Below are positions 33,470 through 44,219 of a DNA stretch of 64,000 nt, one piece after another. Positions within the stretch are counted from its first letter, which is position 1, and each line of letters opens with the position of its first letter. The stretch covers positions 744,001 through 808,000 of the forward strand of contig NW_026570271.1 in the NCBI RefSeq assembly GCF_019649055.1, in the 5' to 3' direction. The position numbers and the translations under genes are program-made. Source of the stretch: Paramacrobiotus metropolitanus. Its lineage: Eukaryota > Tardigrada > Eutardigrada > Parachela > Macrobiotidae. The notes under the pieces are model-generated. The model worked only from the letters and a program-made list of their open reading frames with translations. It had not been told where the DNA came from and made no database searches.

Positions 33470-34572
33470 AGACGTACGTTTTAGTCCCCGAAACCGAATT
33501 TTTGAAACAAAAGCATGCTCGGGAAGGTGTTCCCGCGCCGACTGCCTGGAAAAAAGCTCAAGAGATTGGTCATGAAATTACACAACAGCTCATGGCCAAG
33601 GCCGCTTTTGAGTACCAGCGTTTAAACAATACGGGTAGCGCTCCAGTCGCGGCTCCAATATTGGAAGCAGTGCAAGTTGAACCAACAGCGGTTCCCAACC
33701 TATTACCCACAATGATTGATAAAAGTGTACAAGCTCATTCCACCGGGTGTTCTTAAAGATCAATATACTCAAGCAGGTCCAAACATAACCCATCAATCGG
33801 TCCAGAGTGTTCCGACATTTCATGAATAGGGTAATCAAGCAACAGCTCCACCTTTAGTTGAGTACATCCAGTCCGATCCAGTAGTTAAGGTTGTTGAGGT
33901 GCCATCCCAACCAGCTGTACAATTTGTACAAGTGCCCGGTGAGCCGCAAATACAGTTTGTTCCAAGCAAAGCTGTGGTTAAACACGTTTATCGAAAGCCG
34001 AAAAAACTACCTTTGGTTAAAAAAGTCTATGTAAGAGGCATTCCAAAATCCGATACCACTTTAAAAGCTGCTATAGAATACGCTCCTACTCCACCTAGTG
34101 TTCCGATAGTTGAATTTCCAGTTGATAGTGTGTTAGAATATCAAATACCTGACAGTGGAGCTGTTCCGGCTTTAGAAAATAACCAGCTAGCTATTGAAAG
34201 GTCAAAGCGGTGGCCGTCAAACCGACAACTGTAAACAAGCTCCGTCGAAAGGAAAAAGATCAGCAACTTGCTATTGAAGGTTCGAAAACCGTGGCAATCA
34301 AGCCGAAAACGTCCAACAAGCTCCAAAAAGTCACACCAAAACCTAAGCAAAGGGCAGCAATTGCCACTGAGTCTTACAGGTTAGCAATCGAAGCCAGTGG
34401 GAAAGAGCAGACAGCTATTACCGATGCAGTGGCGTTAAAAGCTCTAACATATAAACCTGAATGTTCAAGTCAGGCCAAAACCCAATTAAGGAAACGTAAT
34501 AAAACTTCAGAATCTCCCACTAAAAGACACAAGGGGGGTATACAAAGAGGCGGGTGGCTCTCCTACACATGA
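33466..34572 (+). pseudogene. Lys/Pro/Val-rich Polinton protein, frame broken
   Basis: Starts MKTYVLVPETEFLKQKH and ends TKRHKGGIQRGGWLSYT. In between it is low-complexity, with repeated NQLAIE/DQQLAIEGSK modules and many VP and KP pairs. The frame shifts near 33725 at a run of A, meets a TAG near 33827, and shifts again near 34200. I recognise no enzymatic domain. Such tails suggest a virion or DNA-associated structural protein. Confidence 0.6.
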
Positions 34573-35639
34573 TGAAGCCCACTTTAGATGATTTGTATTT
34601 GAATCCTGCTTCTCAAGGCAGTTTAGGTGGTATAGATCGCTTGTACAAAGAAGCTAGAAAACATGGATATACACGAAAGCAAGTTAATGCTTACTTAGAA
34701 ACCAAAGATGCATATACACAACACAAACCCTTTCGCTCTAAGTTTAAGCGTCGAAAGATTATTTCTGTTAATGTGGGCGACCAACATCAAATTGATCTTG
34801 TGGACTTTCAGAAATTTGCAAGTTATAACGATGGCTTTAAGTATATTCTTATGCGCATCGACTGCTTTTCTCGTTATGCATGGGCTGAGCCGGTTAAATC
34901 AAAACGACCAGCTGATATTCGCAAAGCGCTTTTAAAAATATACAAGAGTGACTGTCCTCCATTACGTGTTCAAAGCGAAAATGGTAAGGAATTTGTTAGT
35001 AAAGACATGCGTATGTTTTTTGAAGAGTGTAACGTTACATTTTTTACAACGAAAAACGATGACGTAAAATGTGCGATGGTTGAACGTCTAAATCGCACAA
35101 TCGAAGAGCGGTTATATGTGTTCATGACCGAAAACAACACGTATCGGTTCATGGATGTCCTTTCTAAGATTTTATCCGCTTACAACTCTACAAAACACTC
35201 TGCTACAGGTATAGCCCCTAAAGATGTAGGGCCTGAGCAAGCTGAGCAAATTCTCCAGAAGATGATTGATCAACAGAAAGATAGGAAAAATTCAAAACCA
35301 ACATTTGCTGTTGGCGATCATGTACGTTTGGCAAAAAAGAAACAGACTTTTGAGAAAGGGTACGAGACTTGTTTCACAGAAGAAATCTTTAAAATAACTC
35401 ATACTACACGGAGTGGAAGCCATTACCTTTACACTGTCGAAGATTTAGCTGGCGAGCCCGTGGATGGTACGTTTTATCCGGAAGAGTTATCTAAAGTCAC
35501 AATGGAAGAAAAGCCATATTATAGGTTCTCCAGGATATTAAGGGAAAGGAGACATAAAGGAAAAGTACAATACTTAGTACGTTGGTATGGATACGGTCCA
35601 GCTTATGACTCTTGGGAAAACAAAGAAGATTTGAAATGA
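34569..35639 (+). CDS. Retroviral-type integrase with C-terminal chromodomain
   Basis: 356 residues, open throughout. The DDE core: first Asp in HQIDLVDFQ, third acidic residue in VERLNRTIEERL. The second catalytic position, usually QSDNGKEF or similar, reads QSENGKEF, a Glu for Asp. The C-terminus has a chromodomain, YRFSRILRERRHKGKVQYLV followed by RWYGYGPAYDSWE, used to target chromatin. Length and order match Polinton integrases. Because this gene is uninterrupted while its neighbours are broken, it may be recently decayed, but the Asp to Glu change could reduce activity. Confidence 0.9.
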   Translation: MMKPTLDDLYLNPASQGSLGGIDRLYKEARKHGYTRKQVNAYLETKDAYTQHKPFRSKFKRRKIISVNVGDQHQIDLVDFQKFASYNDGFKYILMRIDCFSRYAWAEPVKSKRPADIRKALLKIYKSDCPPLRVQSENGKEFVSKDMRMFFEECNVTFFTTKNDDVKCAMVERLNRTIEERLYVFMTENNTYRFMDVLSKILSAYNSTKHSATGIAPKDVGPEQAEQILQKMIDQQKDRKNSKPTFAVGDHVRLAKKKQTFEKGYETCFTEEIFKITHTTRSGSHYLYTVEDLAGEPVDGTFYPEELSKVTMEEKPYYRFSRILRERRHKGKVQYLVRWYGYGPAYDSWENKEDLK

Positions 35640-36380
35640 GTTTTTACATGACTTTGCCGTCTTCGGCGTCAGAGGGCTTATACTCTGAAAACTGCTCTGG
35701 TAAATTTACAACGCTTCTCGCTAGACCTATAGATTTAGACGGTGCGTAGGAAGTTGGTCTTTCAGAAGTTATTCTTCCCCCTATGCGGATAAAGTTTAAT
35801 ACTGGGTTAGCCATTACTGTTTCGCCTGACGGCCTACCAACTAGATTTAATAGATTTCTCGATGTACATGCTTTTGAGGATGAAAAATCATTTACTTCAT
35901 ACAGTTAACAAACTGTTGAGGGAAGACGTAGAGGATAGGGACTCGAAAACCTTTGGTCAGATAATGGTCAATGGTCAAGCAGCTCAGTTAAACATTGCAC
36001 CAGGCCTCGCTTTAACTTTTACGGGCTCCGAATACGCGCGCGCGCTAGGCATACTGCACCAGTACACATATAACAGCAGAGATGCTCTGACTAATATGTT
36101 ATATCCGGGACAACATAATCGTCTCGTTCACGTGTAATGTGACGTGATTACACATGGGTTGGTAGGTGATTCAATGGTACCTTTACTACGCACCTTATCA
36201 ACTCAAGCGAATTCATTTCGAGAGACAGTAATTCGTTTCGAGAATCCGCATTATATGCCGTTAGCCTACCGTACATTTCAAACCATAGAAATAGCGTTGC
36301 GCGATGATTTAGGGAAAGAAGTACTCTTTCATCCCGGTACATCAGTAATTAAACTTCACTTTCGACCAAAGAAGCATTAA
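35636..36380 (+). pseudogene. Conserved Polinton protein with stops
   Basis: Begins MSFYMTLPSSASEGLYSEN and ends with YMPLAYRTFQTIEIALRDD and VIKLHFRPKKH, matching a protein found beside the capsid genes in animal Polintons; its function is not established (probably structural). A TAG interrupts after LARPIDLDGA where the family has Trp, another stop follows near 35910 with a frame change, and a third frame break lies at about 36137. At least three lesions. It overlaps the integrase stop by four bases. Confidence 0.65.
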
Positions 36381-36382
36381 AA

Positions 36383-36766
36383 ATGGTTCTACAAGAGTTA
36401 AAATTTGACGAGCACCGCTACACCCAGATCTTTACCAAGCAGCATGGGTACGGTATGCCATATTATCGTGGCGCACCCATGAAAAGTGGTAGTTTCTGGG
36501 GTCGTGTAATTGGCTTTGCAAAGGGTTTGTTCAGCAAAGCTGCACCGCATATAAACAATTTAATTGCCACTGCACAACCTCACATGAAAACAATGGCCAG
36601 CAAGGCTGTGGAATCTGTAATCGATAAAGCTGTTGAGCGTGTTAGCGAGAAATTACGCAACACAACTCAACAACAGGGGTCGGGTATTAAGGGTCGTCGT
36701 CGAAAGAGAATGATCAAAACCACGAAACGTCAACGCGCGATAGACGCTATAAAAGACAAACTGTAA
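36383..36766 (+). CDS. pVI/pX-like membrane-active peptide
   Basis: 127 residues, intact. Begins MVLQELKFDEHRYTQIF, then GYGMPYYRGAPMKSGSFW and an amphipathic helix (GFAKGLFSKAAPHINNLIA), and ends in a very basic GIKGRRRKRMIKTTKRQR. The layout GxGxPxYRG, amphipathic helix, basic tail is that of small capsid-associated proteins in Polintons and of adenovirus pX/pVI. It would act in the particle, at DNA binding or membrane passage. Confidence 0.65.
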   Translation: MVLQELKFDEHRYTQIFTKQHGYGMPYYRGAPMKSGSFWGRVIGFAKGLFSKAAPHINNLIATAQPHMKTMASKAVESVIDKAVERVSEKLRNTTQQQGSGIKGRRRKRMIKTTKRQRAIDAIKDKL

Positions 36767-36768
36767 CG

Positions 36769-38113
36769 ATGGCTCTTATTGAAGCTGGCTCAGAACCCTC
36801 CATGCTGTTGGAAAGTCATTTGTTCTATCTTCCAGCGACTCTTACGGAAAGGTGGAATACACATGACTATGACTTGGGGCCGTCTCAAGCCGTGACCGAC
36901 GATTCAAACGATATTGTATTTACAATTTCACTTTGTCAAACCGAGCTTATCAGTTTAGCTGACATTAGGTTTCATGTGATTTACACGTTGCTAACTCTTC
37001 TGGTGCTGTTCCAACAGAAAAAAAATGTCTTGCCCCGATTAACAATATTTTACATAGTTTATTCCAGTCAGTTACGGTTTCACTGGGTGGTCGCAATATA
37101 ACCGATAACAGTCCGTTGTACCACATTCGAGCGTACATTGAATCGCTCTTGGGTTTCACTGTTCAGGCTCAGAACAGTCAGTTGACCCTGTGTGGATTTG
37201 CGTTAGATACTGACCTTGACAAAGACCCGCTATACACAAATGAAGTAAATGGGTCAGCAACGTTTCATAGTGAGGGAGCTGAAACGCGCAGAACATGGTT
37301 GCAGACTTTTCGGCCGTTGCAGTTGTCTGGTAAACTACATTGCGATTTGTTCCAGCAAGACCGACCGCTGATTCCTGGTGTAGAGTTGAGCATTAAACTG
37401 ATACGAAACAGAGCTAATCTTTGTTTTCTTGCTGATAGTGATCTATCAGCTCCAAAAAATTTTGCAATTCGAAACCCCAAGATAATGTTCGAAAGTATGA
37501 GCCTTCTCCAGACTTTTTAGCAGCCATGAGGAAACAACTAGTCACAACCAATGCAAAATATCATATTGAACGGGTCGCTTTGAGACAGACAACAATGCAG
37601 TCTGGACAGCAGCAATTATCCTGGGCAAATATTGTTATTGGACAGTTACCCAAAGTTATGTTCTTCGCGATGTCGCCCAATCGCTCATTCGTTGGCGAAT
37701 TTAAATCGACACCATTCAATTTCCATCATTTCAACATATCTTATTTAAGTGCGGAAATTGATGGACAGCTTTTTCCTACGCGCGGCTATAACCTAGATTT
37801 CCAGAACGGCGCGTCAATTGAGGGATACGAAGGATTGTTAGATACTCTGGAGCGGCTGCATGAAGGCCATGGGGAGCTACCTTTTAATAGGACGGTATTT
37901 AACAAGCGTGGTTTTAATATCTTCGGGTTTGACTTCACTCGCGGCCACACGGGTAGGGGAGCATTGTCGTTGATAAGGCAGGGTAATTTAAACATCAATG
38001 TTAAATTTGCAAAACCACTACCAGAAGGTATAGTCTGTGTAGCTATGATGGTCTTCGATAATATTATCGAAAATAACAACAATCGCCAAGTACTTTTTGA
38101 CTTCGCACCATGA
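36769..38113 (+). pseudogene. Polinton major capsid protein, frameshifted
   Basis: Position, length (about 440 codons in all) and segments such as VTVSLGGRNITDNSPLYHIR, FRPLQLSGKLHCDLFQQDR and GVELSIKLIRN identify the double jelly-roll capsid protein. The frame breaks near 36990 (after LADIRFHV) and again at a stop near 37519 (LLQTF). The last part (37526-38113) is open, with NFHHFNISYLSAEIDGQ and ending VLFDFAP. The two lesions make a full capsid subunit impossible from this copy. Confidence 0.8.
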
Positions 38114-38610
38114 ACAGCCTACAAATAAAAACAGCGCTGAAGCAAGATCCCAACGTTCGCGATATTTTTGTTGGGGTATTTGCCAGCGATACATTAACAG
38201 TAAAAGAATTTCCAGGTGCATACATATCAAATACTCAACCGTCAGGCGCGGCGGGTGAACACTGGGTAGCATTTTATTGTACAAAACCCGGTACGATAGA
38301 AGTTTTTGATTCATACGGGAAAAATCCCGGAGACTATTCAGATGACATTAAAAAATGGATAAATGATGACTTTGTCATAATGTCAAACACTGAACGCCAA
38401 AACACTGACAGTACTGTATGCGGTCAATATTGCATGTTTTTTGTTTTACTTCGTTGCTACGGGTTTTCATATAAAGATGTCATGTCAGCCCTCACTAAGC
38501 ATAAAGGGGTGAACGATAAATTTGTATGCAAATTCATCAACAAGTTCTTCCGACTAAGGACGGTAGTCCGCGACGCAACATTTATACGCGACCTTATAAG
38601 AAATGGTTAA
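38110..38610 (+). CDS. Adenain/Ulp1-like cysteine protease
   Basis: 166 residues, intact. The catalytic His lies in GEHWVAFYC, an acidic residue in FDSYGKNP, and Cys in STVCGQYCMFF, the order and spacing of adenovirus-type maturation proteases in Polintons. It would cleave capsid precursors. It begins inside the capsid gene's last codons (ATGA overlap). An overlapping stop-start chain like this is usual in these elements. Confidence 0.9.
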   Translation: MNSLQIKTALKQDPNVRDIFVGVFASDTLTVKEFPGAYISNTQPSGAAGEHWVAFYCTKPGTIEVFDSYGKNPGDYSDDIKKWINDDFVIMSNTERQNTDSTVCGQYCMFFVLLRCYGFSYKDVMSALTKHKGVNDKFVCKFINKFFRLRTVVRDATFIRDLIRNG

Positions 38611-38846
38611 GCCGATAGCTAAAAAGCAGCATCAGTATTCTTTGCAGTACTGGTGACCATGCTGCTGTTAGTTTTCAATACTTTAGAAATTGTTTCCTAT
38701 TTTGTAAAGTCCTCCAACCGTACACAGTTGGAGGAATCTAAAAAAATTACGAAAGAAGTGTTGGATGTGATGGGAGTAACGAAGCGACACAAACCGAGTG
38801 ATTTTTCCCCTTTCTTTTATTCATTTTTCCCCACCACCTCTTTTTT

Positions 38847-41800
38847 CTATCGCGTGCCAAAGGGCAGCGTTGTGAAATCATCTAACATGATGCGTTTATC
38901 GTACACAAGTTTCAACTTTTTAGCCAATTGAACAGTATTAATTTCTTGCGTTTTTCCATTCCGCTTGATGTATTCCGGATACACGACCTGCACATGTTCA
39001 TCCACACCCTCCAGCAGTCGCTTCAGCTGGTTAAAATCCAACGCCTTGCCGGTCCTTGTCAGCTCCTTCGTAACCGAGTCCCAATCCAGAATATCTTCCG
39101 TAAACCCGTTCTGCGTCATTCCCTTCACTTTTATTTCAATGCGTCCCGTATCTGTTTCGTAGCTGTAGACTTTCGGACCGCAGGAGACGAATTTGACAAT
39201 ATGGTTTTCGCCAGCTTCTAGCTGGTTATCCCAGTCACCAAGGATACTACCAGTTTCAGGGAGCCAGTCGTTAGGGCGGTGAACGAAAATCACAGAGTCC
39301 GTATCGTAGTAGAGAAGTCGCTCACCTAACTTTTCCATGAGGTCCAACAGGATGAGACGTGCGTGGCTTGTGGTGAAAGCGGCAACAACAACATTCGATC
39401 CATTGCCACCTTCGTTGAAGTCATCCACTTTCGAATGTGTTACCATCAGACACGTTGGACTCACACCATACATATCATGAATCTCAATAGCTTTTGAACG
39501 ACACAGATCAGAATATCGTTTGGGATCGTACACGAATTCCGTGGAATTCATATCGCAGCTCTGGGCAGTCTTACCCCAAAGACTATTCAGCGCGACTTTG
39601 GAGGTGCTCTTCCTTCCGGCATCAAAAACCATGGCGTCAGGGTCCAGGATGATACCTTCACGGTCTTTGACCATCTGAATGAAATTTGCCTTCTTCTCAT
39701 CCGTATCGCACCACGCAGGCCAACCGCTTGCTTCCATTTTCACTTTCAGAAAAGTATTCATATACGCCGCAAGAAATTTGGTGTCTGTCTGCGCCCAGTG
39801 CCAGGCTTCGTACATTTCGACAACCCGGTACCCCACATCCACCGCATGATGTAGCTCTGGTGTGCACCAGATCCCTCCGAAAGACCGTTCTTCATCGGGA
39901 TGGACACAGCGGCTGGTCACTTTCTCCATTGCGCATTTTTTGCATAGAACAAACATCAGTTTGTCATTGATCGTCAACGGTAAGACTGGATACAGGCATT
40001 CATCCGGTGCAGCGACTTTACAGTAAACAAGCCCGAAATAATCTTTGACATCCTTGAAATTGGATATGATTATTTCAGGTTGACCAACTGGATACGCCCT
40101 CGTTTTGTTCACAAAGGGATAGAGGCCGACAACGTCAAAGTGTCTAATTTCTTCCCCCTGCTTTACTTCGTAAAACAGACGACTGGCGTTTGTCCTCCCG
40201 CCTTTGAAGGCATCACGTGGATTCATTGGCTCTCGAATGTTCGTGTGCTGCAAAAATCCGGCAATAAATGGATCCTCCCGCTCTCTGAGCCACTCACAAC
40301 CCGATTTCACTTCCACAGTGTACCCCTGGCTTTCGAGAAAACGCTCACGTTCTAGGTATTCTTCGTAGACTTCTCGCATTTTCTTCTTGAAGTACGGGAC
40401 CACATCGTTTTCGTCGGTGCAAGCGGGATGCCCATGGAAAACACAGCCATTGTACTCGTAAACGGTTTCGGTTTCCTCGTCGAGGCCGTCTACAAAGTAT
40501 CGACCAATTTTGACTTCTTTTCCGTTTCGACCATGGCGTATGCGCCCATTAGCACTCATATTCTCCCATTCTAGCAATTGCGCGGCCTGGATACTGGTGC
40601 GTCGGTTTCTGTGAGGACCATGGCTGGCTAAGGCAGCGACTTTGTTTTCAGGAAGGTGAAAGGTTTTCCAGTAGCGATAGCAGGCGGCGGGCATGGTTAT
40701 GCTCTCCATGGGATTCAACGAAGTGAGTATACGGTAGTCGTTGATAAACTTCAACGCACAGAGCCGCAAGACCGTAACATCGTTCGAGCAATACGTCATC
40801 ATCTGCTCGCGAAAGTTGAATACTCGATTAGCGGCGGCTTTTGCTTCAGCGTGCCACTTGAGGAATCCAGCTTTCTGCTGCTTCCGCATCCCATCAATCA
40901 TATACTGATCCGGATCGGGCCAAGGCAAATCGACTTTATCCCAATTCTCAGGCTTATTAAACCGATGAGGGAAATCACCTTTCTGCACTTCAAGCTGCAA
41001 ACCAACCGCCTTCGGTAGTTGACTCAACCGCAGTGCCCGGAAGTTGAGTGTATCTCGGGATTGGATGCCCAGTTTGCGGTACTTCAGTTCCAGCAGTTGC
41101 GTACCCCGTTTGATGACCTCCACCCCTTCCAATCCATTATCCAACATATACTTCAGGACAAAATGCCCATCGTAGCCCCGAAAATTATGCGCGATAACGG
41201 TAAACCCACGATGCTTCTCTTGAAGCAACCAACGACCAAAAGCATCACCAACTTCCGTATTCATCGGCTGACCGTCTTCTGGAAAGCGGACTTCGGAACC
41301 GTCAGCGTACTGCGCCACAATACACGAGGGTACGTGTCCGTTCACAGGATCATTGTAGGTTTCGTAGTCGAAGAAAATATATTTCATATCTTCATCGCCA
41401 AGCCAGGGTGTTGTTGGCGCCTTCAGAGGCTTTATATAGCAAAAATGGTTGGCTTGGAGGAAATAGCCGTAGCATGTGTTGCAGTAAATTTCACCACACG
41501 GATGCTTTGCATCCTTACCCCGAGTGGAAAGATTCACAAACACTCCGCATTTCTGGAAGATGAACATGGTCTGGCAGTAGGTTTTCCCGTTTTTCCTTGT
41601 TCTTTTATGTATGTCGAAACACTGTTGGTTGAGAAAGCGGCGGTGACAGTCAGTGCAGTTGACGGGATTATCCACCAGACAATTGCTCTTGGCACGGTAG
41701 CACAATCTACACTTGCCTCCGCAGCGGTGACGTTCTTTATGATGGTACGGTCGATCGCAATCATTGCAGAAGTAGGGGGAGCAGTAGAACCCAGTAGCCG

Positions 41801-42275
41801 TGGTGACAAGGTTAAAATGCTCATTGTCCAGCAACAGAAAGATTTCCTGCATATCATGGGTTTTACGCTCTGGTACCCGTGCAATTATCATATCACCCTG
41901 GTTGGCTGAAATGACTTTGGTTTGGTACTCTGGGAAGGCTTACTTCTGCAACACTTCCAGGTCATCAAGGTCACAGTAACGGCCAGGGGGTAGAAGACAC
42001 TCTTCCATTATCTTCACAGCTTGGTCTTCCAGATTGGCTGTGCGGTCAGAGCGTATATAGTTGTTCCATTTATTTTTATGCTGCGGCACTTGTAAATCAT
42101 GCGTCAGGCGAAATTTTCCCAGAAACAGAGCGGCGGGTAAGCATAGGTTATTGTTTACACGAATTAGTACAAAACCAATGGTTTTTCGGCTGTAACGACG
42201 TCTGTCTGGTTTTAATACTGTAAAACACTCTGGTAATGTGTAATGTTGTAATACTTGGGCATTGCAAAATGTTTT
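38847..42275 (-). pseudogene. Protein-primed DNA polymerase B, one nonsense codon, 5' end lost
   Basis: The long open part (41891-38847, 1014 codons) has an N-terminal zinc cluster (CNDCDRPYHHKERHRC), exonuclease motifs FFDYETY, HNFRGYDGHF and CSNDVTVL, and polymerase motifs DVVGLYPF (A), NSLWGKTAQ (B) and YYDTDSVIF (C). All metal-binding acids are present. Upstream in the same frame, 42270-41943 encodes the usual N-terminal part (NNNLCLPAALFLGKF, LLPPGRYCDLDDLEVLQK), but a TAA at 41942-41940 separates the two. The 5' end merges into host-like DNA at about 42275. Either translation begins at the internal ATG or the gene is dead. Confidence 0.9.
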
Positions 42276-42359
42276 TTCAGCGATCTTGCATTACATGTTT
42301 GATACAGTACGTTGGAAACGTAGTAAACAAGCACAGACACCAAGGTACCCCGTATAATT

Positions 42360-42430
42360 TTATGTGTACCGGAACTGACAACCGTTCTCATAACCGTCTG
42401 AACCAAGGATTTTGTAACTTCCGGTAGCAA
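42360..42430 (-). other. Copy of the astacin-LRR upstream flank
   Basis: Minus strand reads VQTVMRTVVSSGT, matching 23725-23907 and 58880-58965. Here no signal-peptide exon follows on the left; Polinton DNA does. See findings for the proposal that the Polinton block separated it from copy C. Confidence 0.4.
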
Positions 42431-42901
42431 GCTGTCTACCGCTTACAAAGCAGTGCGTTAAGAAAGTACGTCTAGCGGAACCACGCACAGCACGACCCAT
42501 CTTTTATCACTCAGAACTAGAAGGATGTTCTAACACAACACGTGCATGTACGTAAAGTAGATAGATGACATTGAACGTTTCAGTTTTAGCGGTTTCGATG
42601 AAGCTGCCGTTTCTTAGATCGTTCTTCCAAGATCATGCAAGCGCTTCAGTAACAGGATGTATTTATTAGTTTTGATAAACTAGCCTGTGATTTTCCACCG
42701 GAAGCGCCATTAATTATGCTTCCACTGGCTTGCCAAGAAACTGTGTTAGTGTTTAAGTATACTTATCTATCCTTTATATATACATACGTGTCGCTACGTA
42801 TACGTAGTCGTTGCATACGTGCCTGTGCATAACAGTGCTTTTTTACACCGAGAAACCAACTTGTTCGATTACGTTCCACTGAAATAAATTACTGTAGTTA
42901 C

Positions 42902-43180
42902 CAGACCTGTGCAGTTATTTTTAACTATTTAACGTAACGCGAGTTATTTTCGAGTTATCGAGTTATAACGTAACTCTGAAGCGTAACTCGTCTCCCCGAA
43001 AACTTAACTCTAGCGTAACTCGCTCAAAAATTGTATGTATTGTCTATGGTAGCGTAACTCGCTGAATAACTCGAAACTCGGTTTACTTGCATTAATAGCG
43101 TAACTCGTAGCGTAACTCGCACGCTCCCTATAACTCCTAACTCTAACTCTGGGTCAGTTTTCCATAACTGCACAGGTCTG
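42902..43180. mobile_element. hAT-type MITE
   Basis: A 279-base element with terminal inverted repeats cagacctgtgcagttat and ataactgcacaggtctg, flanked on both sides by an identical 8-base target duplication GTAGTTAC (42894-42901 and 43181-43188). Eight-base duplications and CAG ends are hAT features. The interior is built of many gcgtaactcg-like units. It has no coding capacity. Confidence 0.9.
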
Positions 43181-43188
43181 GTAGTTAC

Positions 43189-44219
43189 AGTCGACCACTG
43201 TTGGTCGACTTGCAGAAAATCCAGGTTCAAATAGTACGTTATCTAATTCAGTCGTAGTTGGCGTAATTGCCTTAATTTCTCATAACAAAGGCTATCAGAT
43301 AGTGTGAATTTTGGAATGCAGAATCGAAAAGCACAATTTTCAAAAACTTTTAAAATCACAGCAAAACGCCAAAACCACCCTGCCGACACGGCCAGAAATT
43401 GAGGCACTTTTACTGTGACCAGTAAACACGATTGATGGCGGTGTCCGCTATGGTTAATAAGTTTAATTCAGTAGTATTCGGTACGAATCAGTAGGATTAG
43501 CGATCGTTCAGTGTCCTTATTGCTGTGAAAATCGCAGACGCTGACCACGAACAAAATTGAGCTATCTGTGTATCAGGCTGATATGAGTCATAATATAGAA
43601 AGATTATACGTACGAAGAACTGAAATAAATGCTTTAAACTGCCACAAGTTCACACTTTCGCCTCTTGTTGAAACAGAACCTCACGCTAGCACGGCGTGTC
43701 TGAATTCGGCCTTACGGTTAATCTTAAAGTTTTATTGACCAAACCTACCCCTGTTTACAAACTGTACTACCACACGGTTGATTGTCTTATCGCTTCGTAC
43801 GGAGGACGATAGGAGTACATAGTGAAACACAAGAACGCTGTTTACTCACGGACAACAAAACTGATTTTACCCATTAACCAGCCATTTGTTAAGCTTTATT
43901 TCTCCAGCCGCGTAGACGTTGTTTTAGGTTTACTCTGTAGCTGGGAGTCAATGTAACATGCTCATAGCAAATTTTACTGTTCAATGTTTTTAGAATACGA
44001 GCCTATAAGGCTTATTTCAGCTTGGTAATTGGGTTTGCGCACTTTCGTATACTCTGTAGGCACATTTCTTACGGGTACCGCATAGCCTTTGTCAAGAAGT
44101 CTAATAATGAAAACACAACAAAGTCCCGCCTAGGCGATCGGTCAGTCTTCTCTCGCGGCACCATTTACCAACGCGTTTGTAATTCGAGGCCGTTTCGGTT
44201 CACGTCTACTCCGAAAAAG
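43189..44219. other. Region upstream of RK3
   Basis: No gene is supported. It does not visibly share the 250-base upstream block found before RK1 and RK2, so RK3 either has a different promoter or has diverged beyond what I can see. Confidence 0.4.

Larger units (their letters stand above)
30280..42275. mobile_element. Polinton/Maverick element, decayed and truncated at the right
   Basis: Gene order left to right: ADP-ribosylglycohydrolase-like (minus), unknown, TBP-like, A32/FtsK-type ATPase, small hydrophobic-tailed protein, Lys/Pro-rich protein, integrase with chromodomain, conserved Polinton protein, pVI-like peptide, major capsid protein, adenain-like protease (all plus), then protein-primed DNA polymerase B (minus, convergent). 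This gene set defines animal Polintons, also called adintoviruses when viral. I could not find terminal inverted repeats. On the right, polymerase coding sequence runs directly into host-like DNA at about 42275, so the right end is lost. The left end is uncertain. Nonsense or frameshift lesions in at least four genes show it is not active as a whole. Confidence 0.9.

Noticed and set aside
40656-41909. Long plus-strand frames opposite the DNA polymerase
   Set aside because: Antisense shadows of the polymerase gene, which has all exonuclease and polymerase motifs on the minus strand.
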